From Nocardia transvalensis NBRC 15921 (GTDB taxonomy: Bacteria; Actinomycetota; Actinomycetes; Mycobacteriales; Mycobacteriaceae), in contig NZ_BAGL01000002.1 in NCBI RefSeq assembly GCF_000308875.1, forward strand, positions 354,061 to 418,060: a DNA stretch of 64,000 nucleotides, written 5' to 3'. A program made the translations under genes and the position numbers. Shown one piece after another: positions 11,893 to 21,700 of this stretch (within the stretch, counting starts at the first letter, position 1; each line of letters opens with the position of its first letter). Below the pieces are notes generated by a model that saw only the letters and a program-made list of their open reading frames with translations, did not search any database and was not told where the DNA came from.

Positions 11893-13770
11893 GTGGCAGG
11901 TGTGGCAAATATCAGGCGTCGGGGCGCGCGGCGCGCTCGGCCGGAGCGCGCGCGGCCCGGTCACACCCTGGCCGTATTGGCAGCCGCCCTCGCGCTGCCG
12001 CTGGCGACCGGCCTCACCGCCGCCGTCGCGACGGCCCAGCCGGAGGTGGCTCCCGCCGCGGCCGCCGGCCCCCACGTCCAGAAGGCTGTCTGGCTGACCG
12101 ACCGCCGCGTCGCGCTGTGGGTCGATTCGCCGTCCATGGGCTCCCCGGTGCAGGTGCAACTACTGCTGGCCCGGGACTGGAACATCCGCCCCGACGCGCG
12201 ATTCCCGCTGCTGTACATGCTCGACGGCCTGCGCGCGACCGACGACGAGAGCGGCTGGACCAAGGACGCGAGCGCGGTCGACTTCTTCGCCGACAAGAAC
12301 GTCACGGTGGTGCTGCCGATCGGCGGCCAGTCGAGTTTCTACTCCGACTGGGCGCAGACGAACAACGGCAAGAACTACCAGTGGGAGACGTTCCTGACCA
12401 AGGAGCTCCCGCCGCTGCTCGAGGGCCAGTGGCGGGCCACGAACGCCCGTGGCGTGGAGGGCCTTTCTATGGGCGGGACGGCCGCCATGTTCCTGGCGGG
12501 CCGCAATCCGGGCTGGGTGAAGTACGCGGCCTCGTATTCGGGCTTCCTGACCACGACCACGCTCGGCATGCCGCAGGCCATCATGTTCGCCATGCGCGAC
12601 GCCGGCGGCTTCGACGCCAACGCCATGTGGGGACCGCCGGGCGACCCGGAATGGGCCGCACACGACCCGTACGCGCTGGCGGACAAGCTGAAGGGGGTCA
12701 GCCTCTACGTCTCGGCGGGCAGCGGCACCACGGGCGCCTACGACAAGCCCAGCCCCGACATCCCGGAGATCAGCACCAACTACGCCGGGATGGGCCTCGA
12801 GGTCCTGTCCCGGCTGACGAGCCAGAACTTCGTCGGCAAGCTGAATCAGCTGGCGGTCCCGGTCCAGGTGAACTACCGGGCCTCCGGAACGCACAGCTGG
12901 CCGTACTGGGATTTCGAGATGCGGCAGTCCTGGCCGCAGGCGGCAGCGGCGCTGGGTGTCGAGGCGGCCGCCACCGACTGCAAGGCGGGCGGCGCGATCG
13001 ACGGTGTGGCACAGGCGAATGCGTGGCTGGGCGCCTGCGTCACGCCCGAGTACCAGGTGAACGGCGGAACAGCACAGGACTTCAAGGGCGGGCGGGTGTT
13101 CTGGTCCGCGTCGACGGGCGCGCACCCGGTCGCCGGGATGATCGGCGGCGCCTACCAGGCCACCGGCGGCACGCTCGGCCTGCCCACCGACGGCGACCAG
13201 CCGCTACCCGACGGCCGCGGCCGGTTCCAGGCATTCCAGAACGGCTCGGTGTACTGGACCCCGCAGACCGGCGCGCAGCTGGTGCGCGGCGCGATCCTGC
13301 AGGAGTGGGGCGCGCAGGGCTTCGAGCACGGTCCCGCCGGATACCCGATCGGCCCCGAGCAGAAGACGCCCGCCCGCGACGGCGTGGTGCAGGGCTTCGA
13401 GAACAGCCCGATCTACTACAGCGACAGGACCGGCGCCCACCGCGTGCAGGGCCTGATTCTCGGCAAGTACGCGCAGCTCGGCTTCGAGAACAGCCCCCTG
13501 GGGTTCCCGGCGGCCGAGGAGCAGCCGCTGAAGGACGCCGGGCGCTACAGCGGGTTCGAGGGCGGCAATATCTACTGGAGCCCGCTGTCGGGCGCGTGGG
13601 CCGTGCGCAACGGGCTCGTCATGGAGGCCTGGGGGCGACAGGGTTTCGAGAACGGCAGGCTCGGCTATCCGATCAGCGACGAGTTCCCGGTGCCGGGAGG
13701 CGTCCAGCAGAACTTCCAGACCGGGTTCATCGTGGTCCGCGACGGTAAACCCGAGATCCACGGTCTTTAG
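11893..13770 (+). CDS. Mycolyltransferase 5 with C-terminal LGFP repeats
   Basis: A 625-residue secreted protein in two parts. Residues about 50-360 form an antigen 85-type acyltransferase with Ser192 in GLSMGGT, Glu in MGLEVLSRLTSQNF and His in SGTHSWPYW. Residues about 385-620 hold four LGFP-type repeats, read from their cores GTLGLPTDG, AGYPIGPE, LGFPAAEE and LGYPISDE, each followed by a run such as GRFQAFQNGSVYW. LGFP repeats are known from corynebacterial mycolyltransferase Cmyt/PS1-type proteins and are thought to bind the cell wall. The arrangement suggests an enzyme anchored at its arabinogalactan substrate. It starts at a GTG with AGAGG 12 bases upstream. The fusion is absent from the other four copies. 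Confidence 0.94.
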   Translation: MAGVANIRRRGARRARPERARPGHTLAVLAAALALPLATGLTAAVATAQPEVAPAAAAGPHVQKAVWLTDRRVALWVDSPSMGSPVQVQLLLARDWNIRPDARFPLLYMLDGLRATDDESGWTKDASAVDFFADKNVTVVLPIGGQSSFYSDWAQTNNGKNYQWETFLTKELPPLLEGQWRATNARGVEGLSMGGTAAMFLAGRNPGWVKYAASYSGFLTTTTLGMPQAIMFAMRDAGGFDANAMWGPPGDPEWAAHDPYALADKLKGVSLYVSAGSGTTGAYDKPSPDIPEISTNYAGMGLEVLSRLTSQNFVGKLNQLAVPVQVNYRASGTHSWPYWDFEMRQSWPQAAAALGVEAAATDCKAGGAIDGVAQANAWLGACVTPEYQVNGGTAQDFKGGRVFWSASTGAHPVAGMIGGAYQATGGTLGLPTDGDQPLPDGRGRFQAFQNGSVYWTPQTGAQLVRGAILQEWGAQGFEHGPAGYPIGPEQKTPARDGVVQGFENSPIYYSDRTGAHRVQGLILGKYAQLGFENSPLGFPAAEEQPLKDAGRYSGFEGGNIYWSPLSGAWAVRNGLVMEAWGRQGFENGRLGYPISDEFPVPGGVQQNFQTGFIVVRDGKPEIHGL

Positions 13771-13883
13771 CAGCGCCATGAGAGTTGGCTGAGGTTCGTC
13801 CCGCGCTCACCCCGAGCGCCCGGCTTGCCGTTATCTTGGACGACGACCCGTTGCCCTGTTGAACAGATCGAGGAAACGAATTC

Positions 13884-14405
13884 ATGCTTCGGACCCGTGA
13901 AAAGGTGACCGGCGTGGTGGTGGCGTTCGCCGCCGTCGGGCTGCTCGCCGCCTGCGGCGACAACGATTCGACGGCGTCCAGCACGCCCACGTTGAAGACC
14001 TCGACCGCGCCCGCGAGCCCGGCGCCCACCATCCCGTCGGTCGTGCAGGTTCCCCCGGAGGAGAACGGCCAGCAGCCGGCGCCCACCACGACCTCCGCGG
14101 CGGAGCGCCCGGAGCCCGTGCAGCCCTCGCCCGCCGCCAGCAATCCGGCCGAACTGTCGGCCAAGGATCAGGCGCTGATCGACGAGCTGAAGAAGCGCGG
14201 CATCAACCCGACCTCCGATGTCGCCGTGACCACGGCCAGCTTCGTCTGCCAGGGCAAGGCCGCCAACATGCCCCCCGACCAGCTCACCACCTACGTCAAT
14301 GCGATGGCCGGCTCCGATCCGCAGTTCGACCCGCAGAAGATGCCCGTCGAGCAGGCCGGCCAGATCTACATCGACGTCGCGACCAAGAGCTACTGCGGCC
14401 AGTGA
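13884..14405 (+). CDS. Secreted lipoprotein with DUF732-like C-terminus
   Basis: A 173-residue protein with a lipobox (LLAAC, Cys23), a Pro/Ser/Thr-rich linker and a C-terminal helical domain of about 75 residues starting at [16 protein letters not shown]. That domain carries two cysteines (SFVCQGK and KSYCGQ), the usual layout of the mycobacterial DUF732 family, whose function is unknown. The stop codon overlaps the GTG start of the Culp6-like gene (GTGA), so the two are co-translated. Mycobacteria have no such gene between the mycolyltransferase and Rv3802c. A role next to the cutinase in the envelope is inferred only from this coupling. Confidence 0.85.
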   Translation: MLRTREKVTGVVVAFAAVGLLAACGDNDSTASSTPTLKTSTAPASPAPTIPSVVQVPPEENGQQPAPTTTSAAERPEPVQPSPAASNPAELSAKDQALIDELKKRGINPTSDVAVTTASFVCQGKAANMPPDQLTTYVNAMAGSDPQFDPQKMPVEQAGQIYIDVATKSYCGQ

Positions 14406-15394
14406 GCGCGCGACGTCCGGGCTTTCCGGGATCCACCGGCCGCAGGCGCGGCCGGCGGCCCGGCTGCCTGCTGCTGATCGCGGGCGTCGTCGTGCTGATC
14501 GTGGTGGTGCTGCTGTTGTGGTACCTGCTGGCCGGAGTGCTGCGGGTACCCAAGCCCACCCCGCCCAAGCCGCGACCGCCCGCGACCCAGCCGGCCTCCT
14601 GCCCGGACGTCCAGTTGTTGTCGATTCCGGGAACCTGGGAGTCGAGCAGCACCGACGATCCGCACAACCCGACGGCCAATCCGGTCTCGCTCATGCTGAA
14701 CGTCAGCAACCCCGTGCGCGCGCAGTTCCCCGAGGATCGCCTCGACGTCTACACCGTCCCCTACGTGGCACAGTTCTCCAATCCGATCGCGATCCCGCCG
14801 GACGGCCAGCAGTCCTACAACAACAGCCGGTCCGAGGGCACCAAGCGCGCCATGGACGAGCTGACCACGATGTCGAAGAACTGCCCGCTGACCACCTATG
14901 TGATCGCCGGTTTCTCCCAGGGTGCGGTCATCGGCGGCGATATCGCCGCCCAGATCGGCGCCGGGAACGGCCCGGTGCCCGCGGACAAGGTGCTCGGCGT
15001 GATGCTGATCGCCGACGGCCGCCGCGATTTCGGGCCGGGCCAGGCCACCGAGATCGGGCAGAGCCCGCCGGGCGTGGGCGCGGAGGTCGCGCTCAAGGGA
15101 CTCGAGGTGCCCGGTATCAAGATGACCGGACCGCGGTCGGGGTTCGGCGATCTCACCGATCGGACGCTCACCATCTGCGCGCCGGGCGATCTGATCTGCG
15201 ACGCCCCGAAGCAGGCGCTGAACCCGTTCAACATTATCCCCAGCGTGGCTTCGCTGGTCAGGGCGGTCGGGAACCCCGTGCACGCCCTCTACAACACCTA
15301 TCAGGTGGACGAGAACGGCACGACCTCCACGCAGTGGACGGCGAATTGGGCGACGGACCTGATCAGTGGCGCCCCGCACCCGCCTCATTCGTGA
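14402..15394 (+). CDS. Culp6-like cutinase/phospholipase-thioesterase (Rv3802c homologue)
   Basis: Membrane-anchored serine esterase of the cutinase family, 330 residues. The N-terminus has a hydrophobic helix ([20 protein letters not shown]) after a basic stretch, acting as an uncleaved anchor. The catalytic nucleophile Ser172 lies in [15 protein letters not shown]. The acid and base are in a region with [11 protein letters not shown] and near [10 protein letters not shown]. The M. tuberculosis homologue is an essential phospholipase/thioesterase linked to mycolate metabolism and sits next to fadD32, as here apart from one inserted gene. The start is the GTG overlapping the lipoprotein stop. 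Confidence 0.93.
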   Translation: MSARRPGFPGSTGRRRGRRPGCLLLIAGVVVLIVVVLLLWYLLAGVLRVPKPTPPKPRPPATQPASCPDVQLLSIPGTWESSSTDDPHNPTANPVSLMLNVSNPVRAQFPEDRLDVYTVPYVAQFSNPIAIPPDGQQSYNNSRSEGTKRAMDELTTMSKNCPLTTYVIAGFSQGAVIGGDIAAQIGAGNGPVPADKVLGVMLIADGRRDFGPGQATEIGQSPPGVGAEVALKGLEVPGIKMTGPRSGFGDLTDRTLTICAPGDLICDAPKQALNPFNIIPSVASLVRAVGNPVHALYNTYQVDENGTTSTQWTANWATDLISGAPHPPHS

Positions 15395-15535
15395 GTGTTA
15401 ACAGGGGTCGCCCCCGAGGACCCCAAGGTTTCCGGGGCAGGCTGTAAAGTGCAGCGATGATCGCGACGCCGGAGCCGCTCCCTCTCGGATCGGCCCGGCG
15501 TCGCAGCCATTCCGGACAGCTCAGGAGCAGGAAAG

Positions 15536-16552
15536 TTGACCACTGAAGCCGCCACCGCCGAGGTGACCGCGCTGGGTACGCCCCTGCGCGAGTTCCGGTT
15601 CGCGGCCGCGGGCGAGGGGAATCAGCAGGAAGGCGGTGCGCGCAAGTTCGTCAAGCTGGCGCAGCAGGCCGAGGAATACGGATACGACTCCTTCGCGGTG
15701 CCCGATCATCTCGGCCCGCAGGTCGGGCCGATCGCGGCCCTGGGCGCGCTGGCGGTGGCCACCGAACGCATTCGCATCGGAACATCGGTGCTGGCCAACG
15801 GCTTCCGGCACCCGGTGGTGCTGGCCAAGGACGCCGCCACGATCGATGTGCTGTCCAAGGGCCGGCTGGAACTGGGCGTCGGCGCGGGCTGGATCAAGAG
15901 CGAACACGAGGCAGCGGGTATCCCCTACGAGTCGCCCGGCGTCCGGCTGGAGAAGCTGGACGAGACGCTGACCATCCTGGACGTGCTGCTGCGCGGGCAG
16001 GAATGTCACTTCGAGGGCAAGCACTACCAGGTGCGCGGCATCAAGGGAACCCCTCGCCCCCGCCAGGGTCCGCGCCCGCCACTCGTCACCGGCGGCGGCG
16101 GTCCGAAGATGCTGCGGCTGGCCGCCAAGCACGCCGACATCATCTCGGTGGTGCCGCGGACCACGAAGGACGGCAAGGGCCTGCTGTCGGGCATCACCCT
16201 CGACAAGACCATCGAGAAGGTGAACCTGATCAAGCGGGCCGCCGGGGATCGGTTCGCCGATATCGAACTGAACTGGACCATCACCGCGGTGGTGATCACA
16301 GACGACCGGGAACGTACGGCCGAGATGGCGTTGTCGGCGATCGAGAAGGGCCTGCACCCCGATCTCGAGGTAGATGTACAGCTTTCGGTCGACGACATTC
16401 TCACATCGCCCTATGTGGCGATCGGCACATTCGAGGAGATAGCCGAGCAGATCCGTAACGTGCGCAAACTCACCTCGATGTCCTATGTCGGAGTGTTTCC
16501 GACGCAGATGGACGCCTTCGCGCCGGTGATCCCCTTACTGCGGGAGGCGTAA
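15536..16552 (+). CDS. LLM-class F420-dependent oxidoreductase (TIGR03621-like)
   Basis: Luciferase-like TIM-barrel oxidoreductase of 338 residues that probably uses coenzyme F420. Recognisable pieces are FVKLAQQAEEYGYDSFAVPDH near the N-terminus, GTSVLANGFRHPVVLAKDAA, the GRLELGVGAGW segment and RPPLVTGGGGPKMLRLAAKHAD, which lines the cofactor site. It starts at a TTG with AGGAGCAGGAAAG just upstream; no in-frame ATG lies nearby. It is inserted between the Culp6-like gene and fadD32, which are adjacent in M. tuberculosis. A role in mycolate metabolism is possible but not shown. The substrate is unknown. Confidence 0.88.
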   Translation: MTTEAATAEVTALGTPLREFRFAAAGEGNQQEGGARKFVKLAQQAEEYGYDSFAVPDHLGPQVGPIAALGALAVATERIRIGTSVLANGFRHPVVLAKDAATIDVLSKGRLELGVGAGWIKSEHEAAGIPYESPGVRLEKLDETLTILDVLLRGQECHFEGKHYQVRGIKGTPRPRQGPRPPLVTGGGGPKMLRLAAKHADIISVVPRTTKDGKGLLSGITLDKTIEKVNLIKRAAGDRFADIELNWTITAVVITDDRERTAEMALSAIEKGLHPDLEVDVQLSVDDILTSPYVAIGTFEEIAEQIRNVRKLTSMSYVGVFPTQMDAFAPVIPLLREA

Positions 16553-16773
16553 GGGAGTCATGTTCGCCTGCTCCGAAGCCCGCTTCGGGGCCTGCTCTGT
16601 AACATGTCCCTGGTTTGAGTACATCTAGCCGATAGGTGGTCACCGCGCAGACCGCCGGAAAAGCTGCAGGCATGCTCTTGCACCACAGAGCGCCCGCGGG
16701 CGTAAGAGAGTCGGGGCCTCACAGGTAACAGCGGCCATGGACGCCGTGCTGCGTGTGCCTCGGAGGAGAAGGA

Positions 16774-18696
16774 ATGACGGACGAGACTTTCGACGATTAC
16801 CTGGACGAATCCGGGAACATCAGAATTCCCGAGGGCCGCACCCTCGTCGATTACGTCGAGAAGCACACCCGCAACGATGCGAACACGCTTGCTTACCGCT
16901 ATATCGACTACTCCCGAGAGCGCGACGGTGAGTACCAGGACCTGACCTGGAAGGAATTCGGCATTCGGCTGCGCGCGGTGGCCGCGCGCCTGCAGCAGGT
17001 GACCAAGCCCGGCGATCGGGTCGCGATCCTGGCCCCGCAGGGCCTGGACTACGTGGTGTCCTTCTTCGCCGCCATCTACGCCGGCACCATCGCGGTGCCG
17101 CTGTTCGATCCGGACGAGCCGGGGCACACCGACCGGCTGCACGCGGTGCTCGGCGACTGCACCCCCTCGGCCATCCTCACGGCGAGCTCCTCCGCCTCGG
17201 GTGTCCGCCAGTTCTTCCGGCCGCTGCCCGCCGCCCAGCGCCCGCGCGTGATCGCCGTCGACGCGGTGCCCGATTCGCTGGGTGAGTCCTGGACGTATCC
17301 CGACATCACCGTCGACAATATCGCCTACCTGCAGTACACCTCGGGATCGACGCGCACCCCCGCCGGTGTCGAGATCACCCACCGCGGCGTCGGCACCAAC
17401 CTGCTGCAGATGATCAACGCGATCAACCTGGACTGGAACTCGCGCGGCGTCACCTGGCTGCCGCTGTTCCACGACATGGGCCTGCTGTGCGTGATCCTGC
17501 CCGCGATCGGCGGCAAGTTCATCACGATCATGTCGCCCAGCGCGTTCGTGCGCCGCCCCTACCGCTGGATCAAGGAACTGGCGGCGCATTCCGACGGCGC
17601 CGGAACGTTCGCCGCCGCACCGAACTTCGCGTTCGAGCACGCGGCCGCCCGCGGCCTGCCGAAGAACGGCGAGGCGCTGGACCTGTCCAACGTGATCGGT
17701 CTGATCAACGGCAGCGAGCCGGTGACCACCTCCTCGATGAAGAAGTTCAACGAGGCGTTCGCCCCCTACGGCCTGCCCAAGACCGCCATCAAGCCGTGCT
17801 ACGGCATGGCCGAGGCCACGCTGTTCGTCTCGGCGACCCGGGCCGAGGACGAGGCCAAGGTCATCTACGTCGACCGCGACGAGCTCAACGCCGGCCGGAT
17901 CGTCAAGGTCGAGCAGAGCGCGCCCAACGCCATCGCCCAGGTGAGCTGCGGGTACGTCGCGCTGTCGCAGTGGGCGGCCATCGTCGACGCGGAGACCGTC
18001 GACGATCCCGAGGGCGCCCGCGAGCAGCCCGAGGGCCAGGTCGGCGAGATCTGGCTGCACGGCGAGAACATCGGCATCGGCTACTGGGCTCGCGACGAGG
18101 AGACCCGCAAGACCTTCAAGAACATCCTGGCCAACCGCCTGCCCGAGGGCAGTAAGGCCGAGGGCACCGCGGCGGACGCGATCTGGATGCGCACCGGCGA
18201 CTACGGCGTCTACATCGACGGCGAGCTGTACATCACCGGGCGCGTCAAGGATCTGGTGATCGTCGACGGCCGGAACCACTACCCGCAGGATCTGGAGTAC
18301 TCGGCGCAGGAGGCCAGCAAGCTGCTGCGCGCGGGCTTCGTCGCGGCGTTCTCGGTGCCGGCCAACCAGCTGCCGCCCGAGGTGTTCGAGTCCGACAGCC
18401 ACTCGGGCCTGAAGTACGACGCCGACGATGCCTCCGAGCAACTGGTGGTCGTCGCCGAGCGTGGCCCGGGCGCGCACAAGGCCGATCCGCAGCCGATCGC
18501 CGACGCGGTGCGCGCGGCGATCTCGCAGCGGCACGGTGTCACCGTGCGCGACGTGCTGCTGGTCCCGGCCGGATCGATTCCGCGGACCTCCAGCGGCAAG
18601 ATCGCCCGCCGCGCCTGCCGTGCCGCCTACCTGGAGGGCACGCTGCGGGGCGGTTATACGCAGCAGGCCTTCCCCGATGCACCAGAGGAAGAGTGA
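16774..18696 (+). CDS. fadD32: Long-chain fatty-acid-AMP ligase FadD32
   Basis: Activates the meromycolic acid as an acyl-adenylate and loads it on the N-terminal carrier domain of Pks13. It has 640 residues against 637 in Rv3801c. Adenylation motifs are clear: [18 protein letters not shown] (P-loop type), [31 protein letters not shown] and [20 protein letters not shown]. The FAAL-specific insertion is also present, and [12 protein letters not shown] carries the C-terminal lysine. The start is the ATG preceded by GGAGGAGAAGGA at 16762-16773; a GTG seven codons earlier is less likely. It is followed by pks13 after 81 bases. Confidence 0.97.
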   Translation: MTDETFDDYLDESGNIRIPEGRTLVDYVEKHTRNDANTLAYRYIDYSRERDGEYQDLTWKEFGIRLRAVAARLQQVTKPGDRVAILAPQGLDYVVSFFAAIYAGTIAVPLFDPDEPGHTDRLHAVLGDCTPSAILTASSSASGVRQFFRPLPAAQRPRVIAVDAVPDSLGESWTYPDITVDNIAYLQYTSGSTRTPAGVEITHRGVGTNLLQMINAINLDWNSRGVTWLPLFHDMGLLCVILPAIGGKFITIMSPSAFVRRPYRWIKELAAHSDGAGTFAAAPNFAFEHAAARGLPKNGEALDLSNVIGLINGSEPVTTSSMKKFNEAFAPYGLPKTAIKPCYGMAEATLFVSATRAEDEAKVIYVDRDELNAGRIVKVEQSAPNAIAQVSCGYVALSQWAAIVDAETVDDPEGAREQPEGQVGEIWLHGENIGIGYWARDEETRKTFKNILANRLPEGSKAEGTAADAIWMRTGDYGVYIDGELYITGRVKDLVIVDGRNHYPQDLEYSAQEASKLLRAGFVAAFSVPANQLPPEVFESDSHSGLKYDADDASEQLVVVAERGPGAHKADPQPIADAVRAAISQRHGVTVRDVLLVPAGSIPRTSSGKIARRACRAAYLEGTLRGGYTQQAFPDAPEEE

Positions 18697-18777
18697 GCGG
18701 CAGTCACTCGGCAGGCCTTGCGATACTGCTGTCAATCTCTGCCGACCAGACACCCACCCAGGTAGCTTGAGGAATTG

Positions 18778-21700
18778 ATGGCTGACAACGAGGGCACCCA
18801 GACGACCGACGCCGTTTCGCCCGCGAGCGAAGCGGTCACCGACGACACGCAGGCGCCGGCCACCGAGATGTCGGTGGCGGAGCTGCGAGAGTGGTTGCGG
18901 CGCTGGGTCGCCGAGGCGACCGGGCAGCCGGTCGAGAACATCACCACGGACCGGCCGATGGAGGAATTCGGCCTGGCCTCGCGGGATGCCCTCGCTCTCG
19001 GTGGCGACATCGAGGACCTCACCGGGGTCATGCTGAATGCCACGGTCGTCTACCAGCATCCGACCATCGCCTCGCTGGCGGAGGTCATCGCCGCGGGCGG
19101 GGTGCCCGAGGAGCCGCAGGACGCGGCCGACGATGCTTTCTATACAGCCGGTTTTCAGCCCGGCGAGGCGCACGACATCGCGATCGTGGGCCTGTCGACG
19201 CGGTTGCCGGGCGCGGGCGATACGCCCGAGTCGACGTGGGACTTCCTGATCAACCGCGGTGACGGCATCCGGGATCTGCCGGAGGGCCGGTGGTCGGAGT
19301 TCACCGCCGAGCCGCAGATGGCCGAGGCTGTCGCGGAGGCGAACACGCGGGGCGGCTATCTCGATCAAGAGGTGGTCAAGGGCTTCGACGCCGAATTCTT
19401 CGCGATGTCCCCGATCGAGGTGGAGCGGGTCGATCCGCAGCAGCGCCTGATGATGGAGCTGACGTGGGAAGCGTTGGAGCACGCCCGAATTCCCGCCAGT
19501 GACCTCAAGGGCGAGCCGGTCGGCGTGTTCATCGGTTCGTCCGGCAACGACTTCATGTTCCTCGCCGCGATGGCGGCCGGCGCACCGGTCGACGCGAACA
19601 CCCCGGCGACGGCCGCGGCGTACGGAATCATGGGCAGCGTCTCCTCGATCATCCCCAACCGGGTGTCCTACTTTTTCGACTTCCGCGGGCCATCGGTCTC
19701 CGTCGATACCGCGTGCTCGTCGACGTTGGTCGCGGTGCACGAGGCGGTGCAGGCGCTGCGCAGCGGTGACGCCGATGTGGCGCTCGCCGGTGGCGTGAAC
19801 ATGATCCTGGCTCCGTTCGCGACCCTCGGATTCGACGGTGGCGGCGCGGTCGCGAAAGACGGCCACATCAAGGCATTCTCCGCCGACGCCGACGGTATGG
19901 TCCGCTCCGAGGGCGGCGGCATGGTGGTGCTCAAGCGCCTGTCCGACGCCGAGCGCGACGGGGATCGAATCCTGGCCGTGATCAAGGGTTCCGCGGTGAA
20001 CAACGACGGTCGCTCCAACGGTCTGCTGGCGCCGAATCCGGATGCCCAAGCCGAGGTGCTGCGGCGGGCCTATCGGGACGCCGGAATCGTCCCGTCCTCG
20101 GTCGACTACGTCGAGGCGCACGGAACCGGCACGCTGCTCGGCGATCCGATCGAGGCGGACGCATTGGCCCGCGTCATCGGCCGTGGCCGGGCCGACGACA
20201 AGCCCGCGTTGCTCGGTTCGGCCAAGACCAACTTCGGTCATCTGGAGTCGGGCGCGGGTGCGGCGAGCCTCGCCAAGGTCCTGATGTCATTGCAGCACAA
20301 CGTGATTCCCTCGAATATCGGATTCGCTGGGCCTAATCCGTATATCCCGTTCGAGCAGGCGCATCTGAAGGTCGTCGACGAGCCGACCGAATTCCCCCGC
20401 TACAGCGGCAAGGCCGTCATCGGTGTGTCCGGCTTCGGTTTCGGCGGCACCAACGCCCACGTGGTCATCGAGGAATACGTCCCGGCGGGCGCTGCCGAGG
20501 TTTCCCCGGCCTCTCCTCCTGTTTCCCCGGCGAATGCCGGGGCCGACCTCGCCGAGAGCCTCGACCACGAAACCACCGACATTCTCTCCGACGCCGAGGC
20601 CATCATCGCGAATGCGGATGAGGCTGAGGGGGATTCCGGCCAAGAGCGTGCCGGAAAAGCCGAGGGCGTGGAGACGGCGGGCGCAAAGACCACCACCGTC
20701 CCCGAGTGGACCGCCGAGCGCACCGAACCCCTGCCGGTGATCCTCCCCGTCTCCGCCTACCTTCCCTCGCGCCGCCGCCGCGCCGCCACCGACCTGGCCG
20801 ACTGGCTGGAATCCGAAGCGGGACAGGCGACCCCGCTCGAGGATGTCGCGCGGGCGCTGGCCAAGCGCACCCACAACCGCTCGCGCGGCGTGGTGCTGGC
20901 CAAGACGCACGAGGAGGCCGTCGCCGGCCTGCGCGCCATCGCCGAGAACAAGCCCGGCCCGGGTGTTTTCACCGCCGACGCGCCCTCCGCCAAGGGCGCG
21001 ATGTGGGTGCTGTCGGGCTTCGGCTCCCATCACCGCAAGATGGGTAAGCAGCTCTACCTGGAGAATTCGATCTTCGCGCGCACCGTCGACGAGGTCGACG
21101 AACTGGTGCAGGACGAGGCCGGCTACTCGGTCAAGGAGATGATGCTCGACGACGCCCAGGACTGGGACGTGGGCACGTCGCAGGTCGGCGTCTTCACCAT
21201 CCAGGTGGCCCTGGCCGCGCTGCTGCGCGCGCACGGCGCCGAGCCGGAGGGCGTGGTCGGCCACTCCCAGGGCGAGGCCGCCGGATCCTACATCTCGGGC
21301 GGCATGAACCTCGAAGACGCGGTGCGCGTGATCTGCGCGCGGTCGCGGCTGATGGGCGAGGGCGAGCAGATGCTCACCGAGGCCGACGTCCGTAATATGG
21401 CGCTGGTCGAGTACAGCGCCGAGGACATCGAGAAGGTGCTGGCCGACTACCCGGACCTCGAGGTCGCCGTCTACGCCGCGCCCACCAACACCGTGATCGG
21501 CGGCCCGCCGGATCAGGTGCACGCGGTCGTGGCGCGCGCCGAGTCCGAGGGCAAGTTCGCGCGCGTGCTGCAGACCCGCGGCGCGGGCCACACCTCGCAG
21601 ATGGATCCGCTGCTGGGCGAGCTGGCGGCCGAGCTGGCCGGTATCGAGCCGACCAAGCTGACCGTCGACCTGTACTCGACCGTGCACAAGTCCGCCGTCT

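Noticed and set aside
16651..16685. GCCGGAAAAG followed by GGCATGCTCTTG upstream of fadD32, resembling parts of the palindromic repeat
   Set aside because: The pieces are in the wrong arrangement and the GGCCGG edge is missing; at most a decayed copy.
16558..20241. A 1227-codon open frame antisense to fadD32 and pks13
   Set aside because: Composition typical of an antisense shadow; the + strand genes have complete catalytic motifs.
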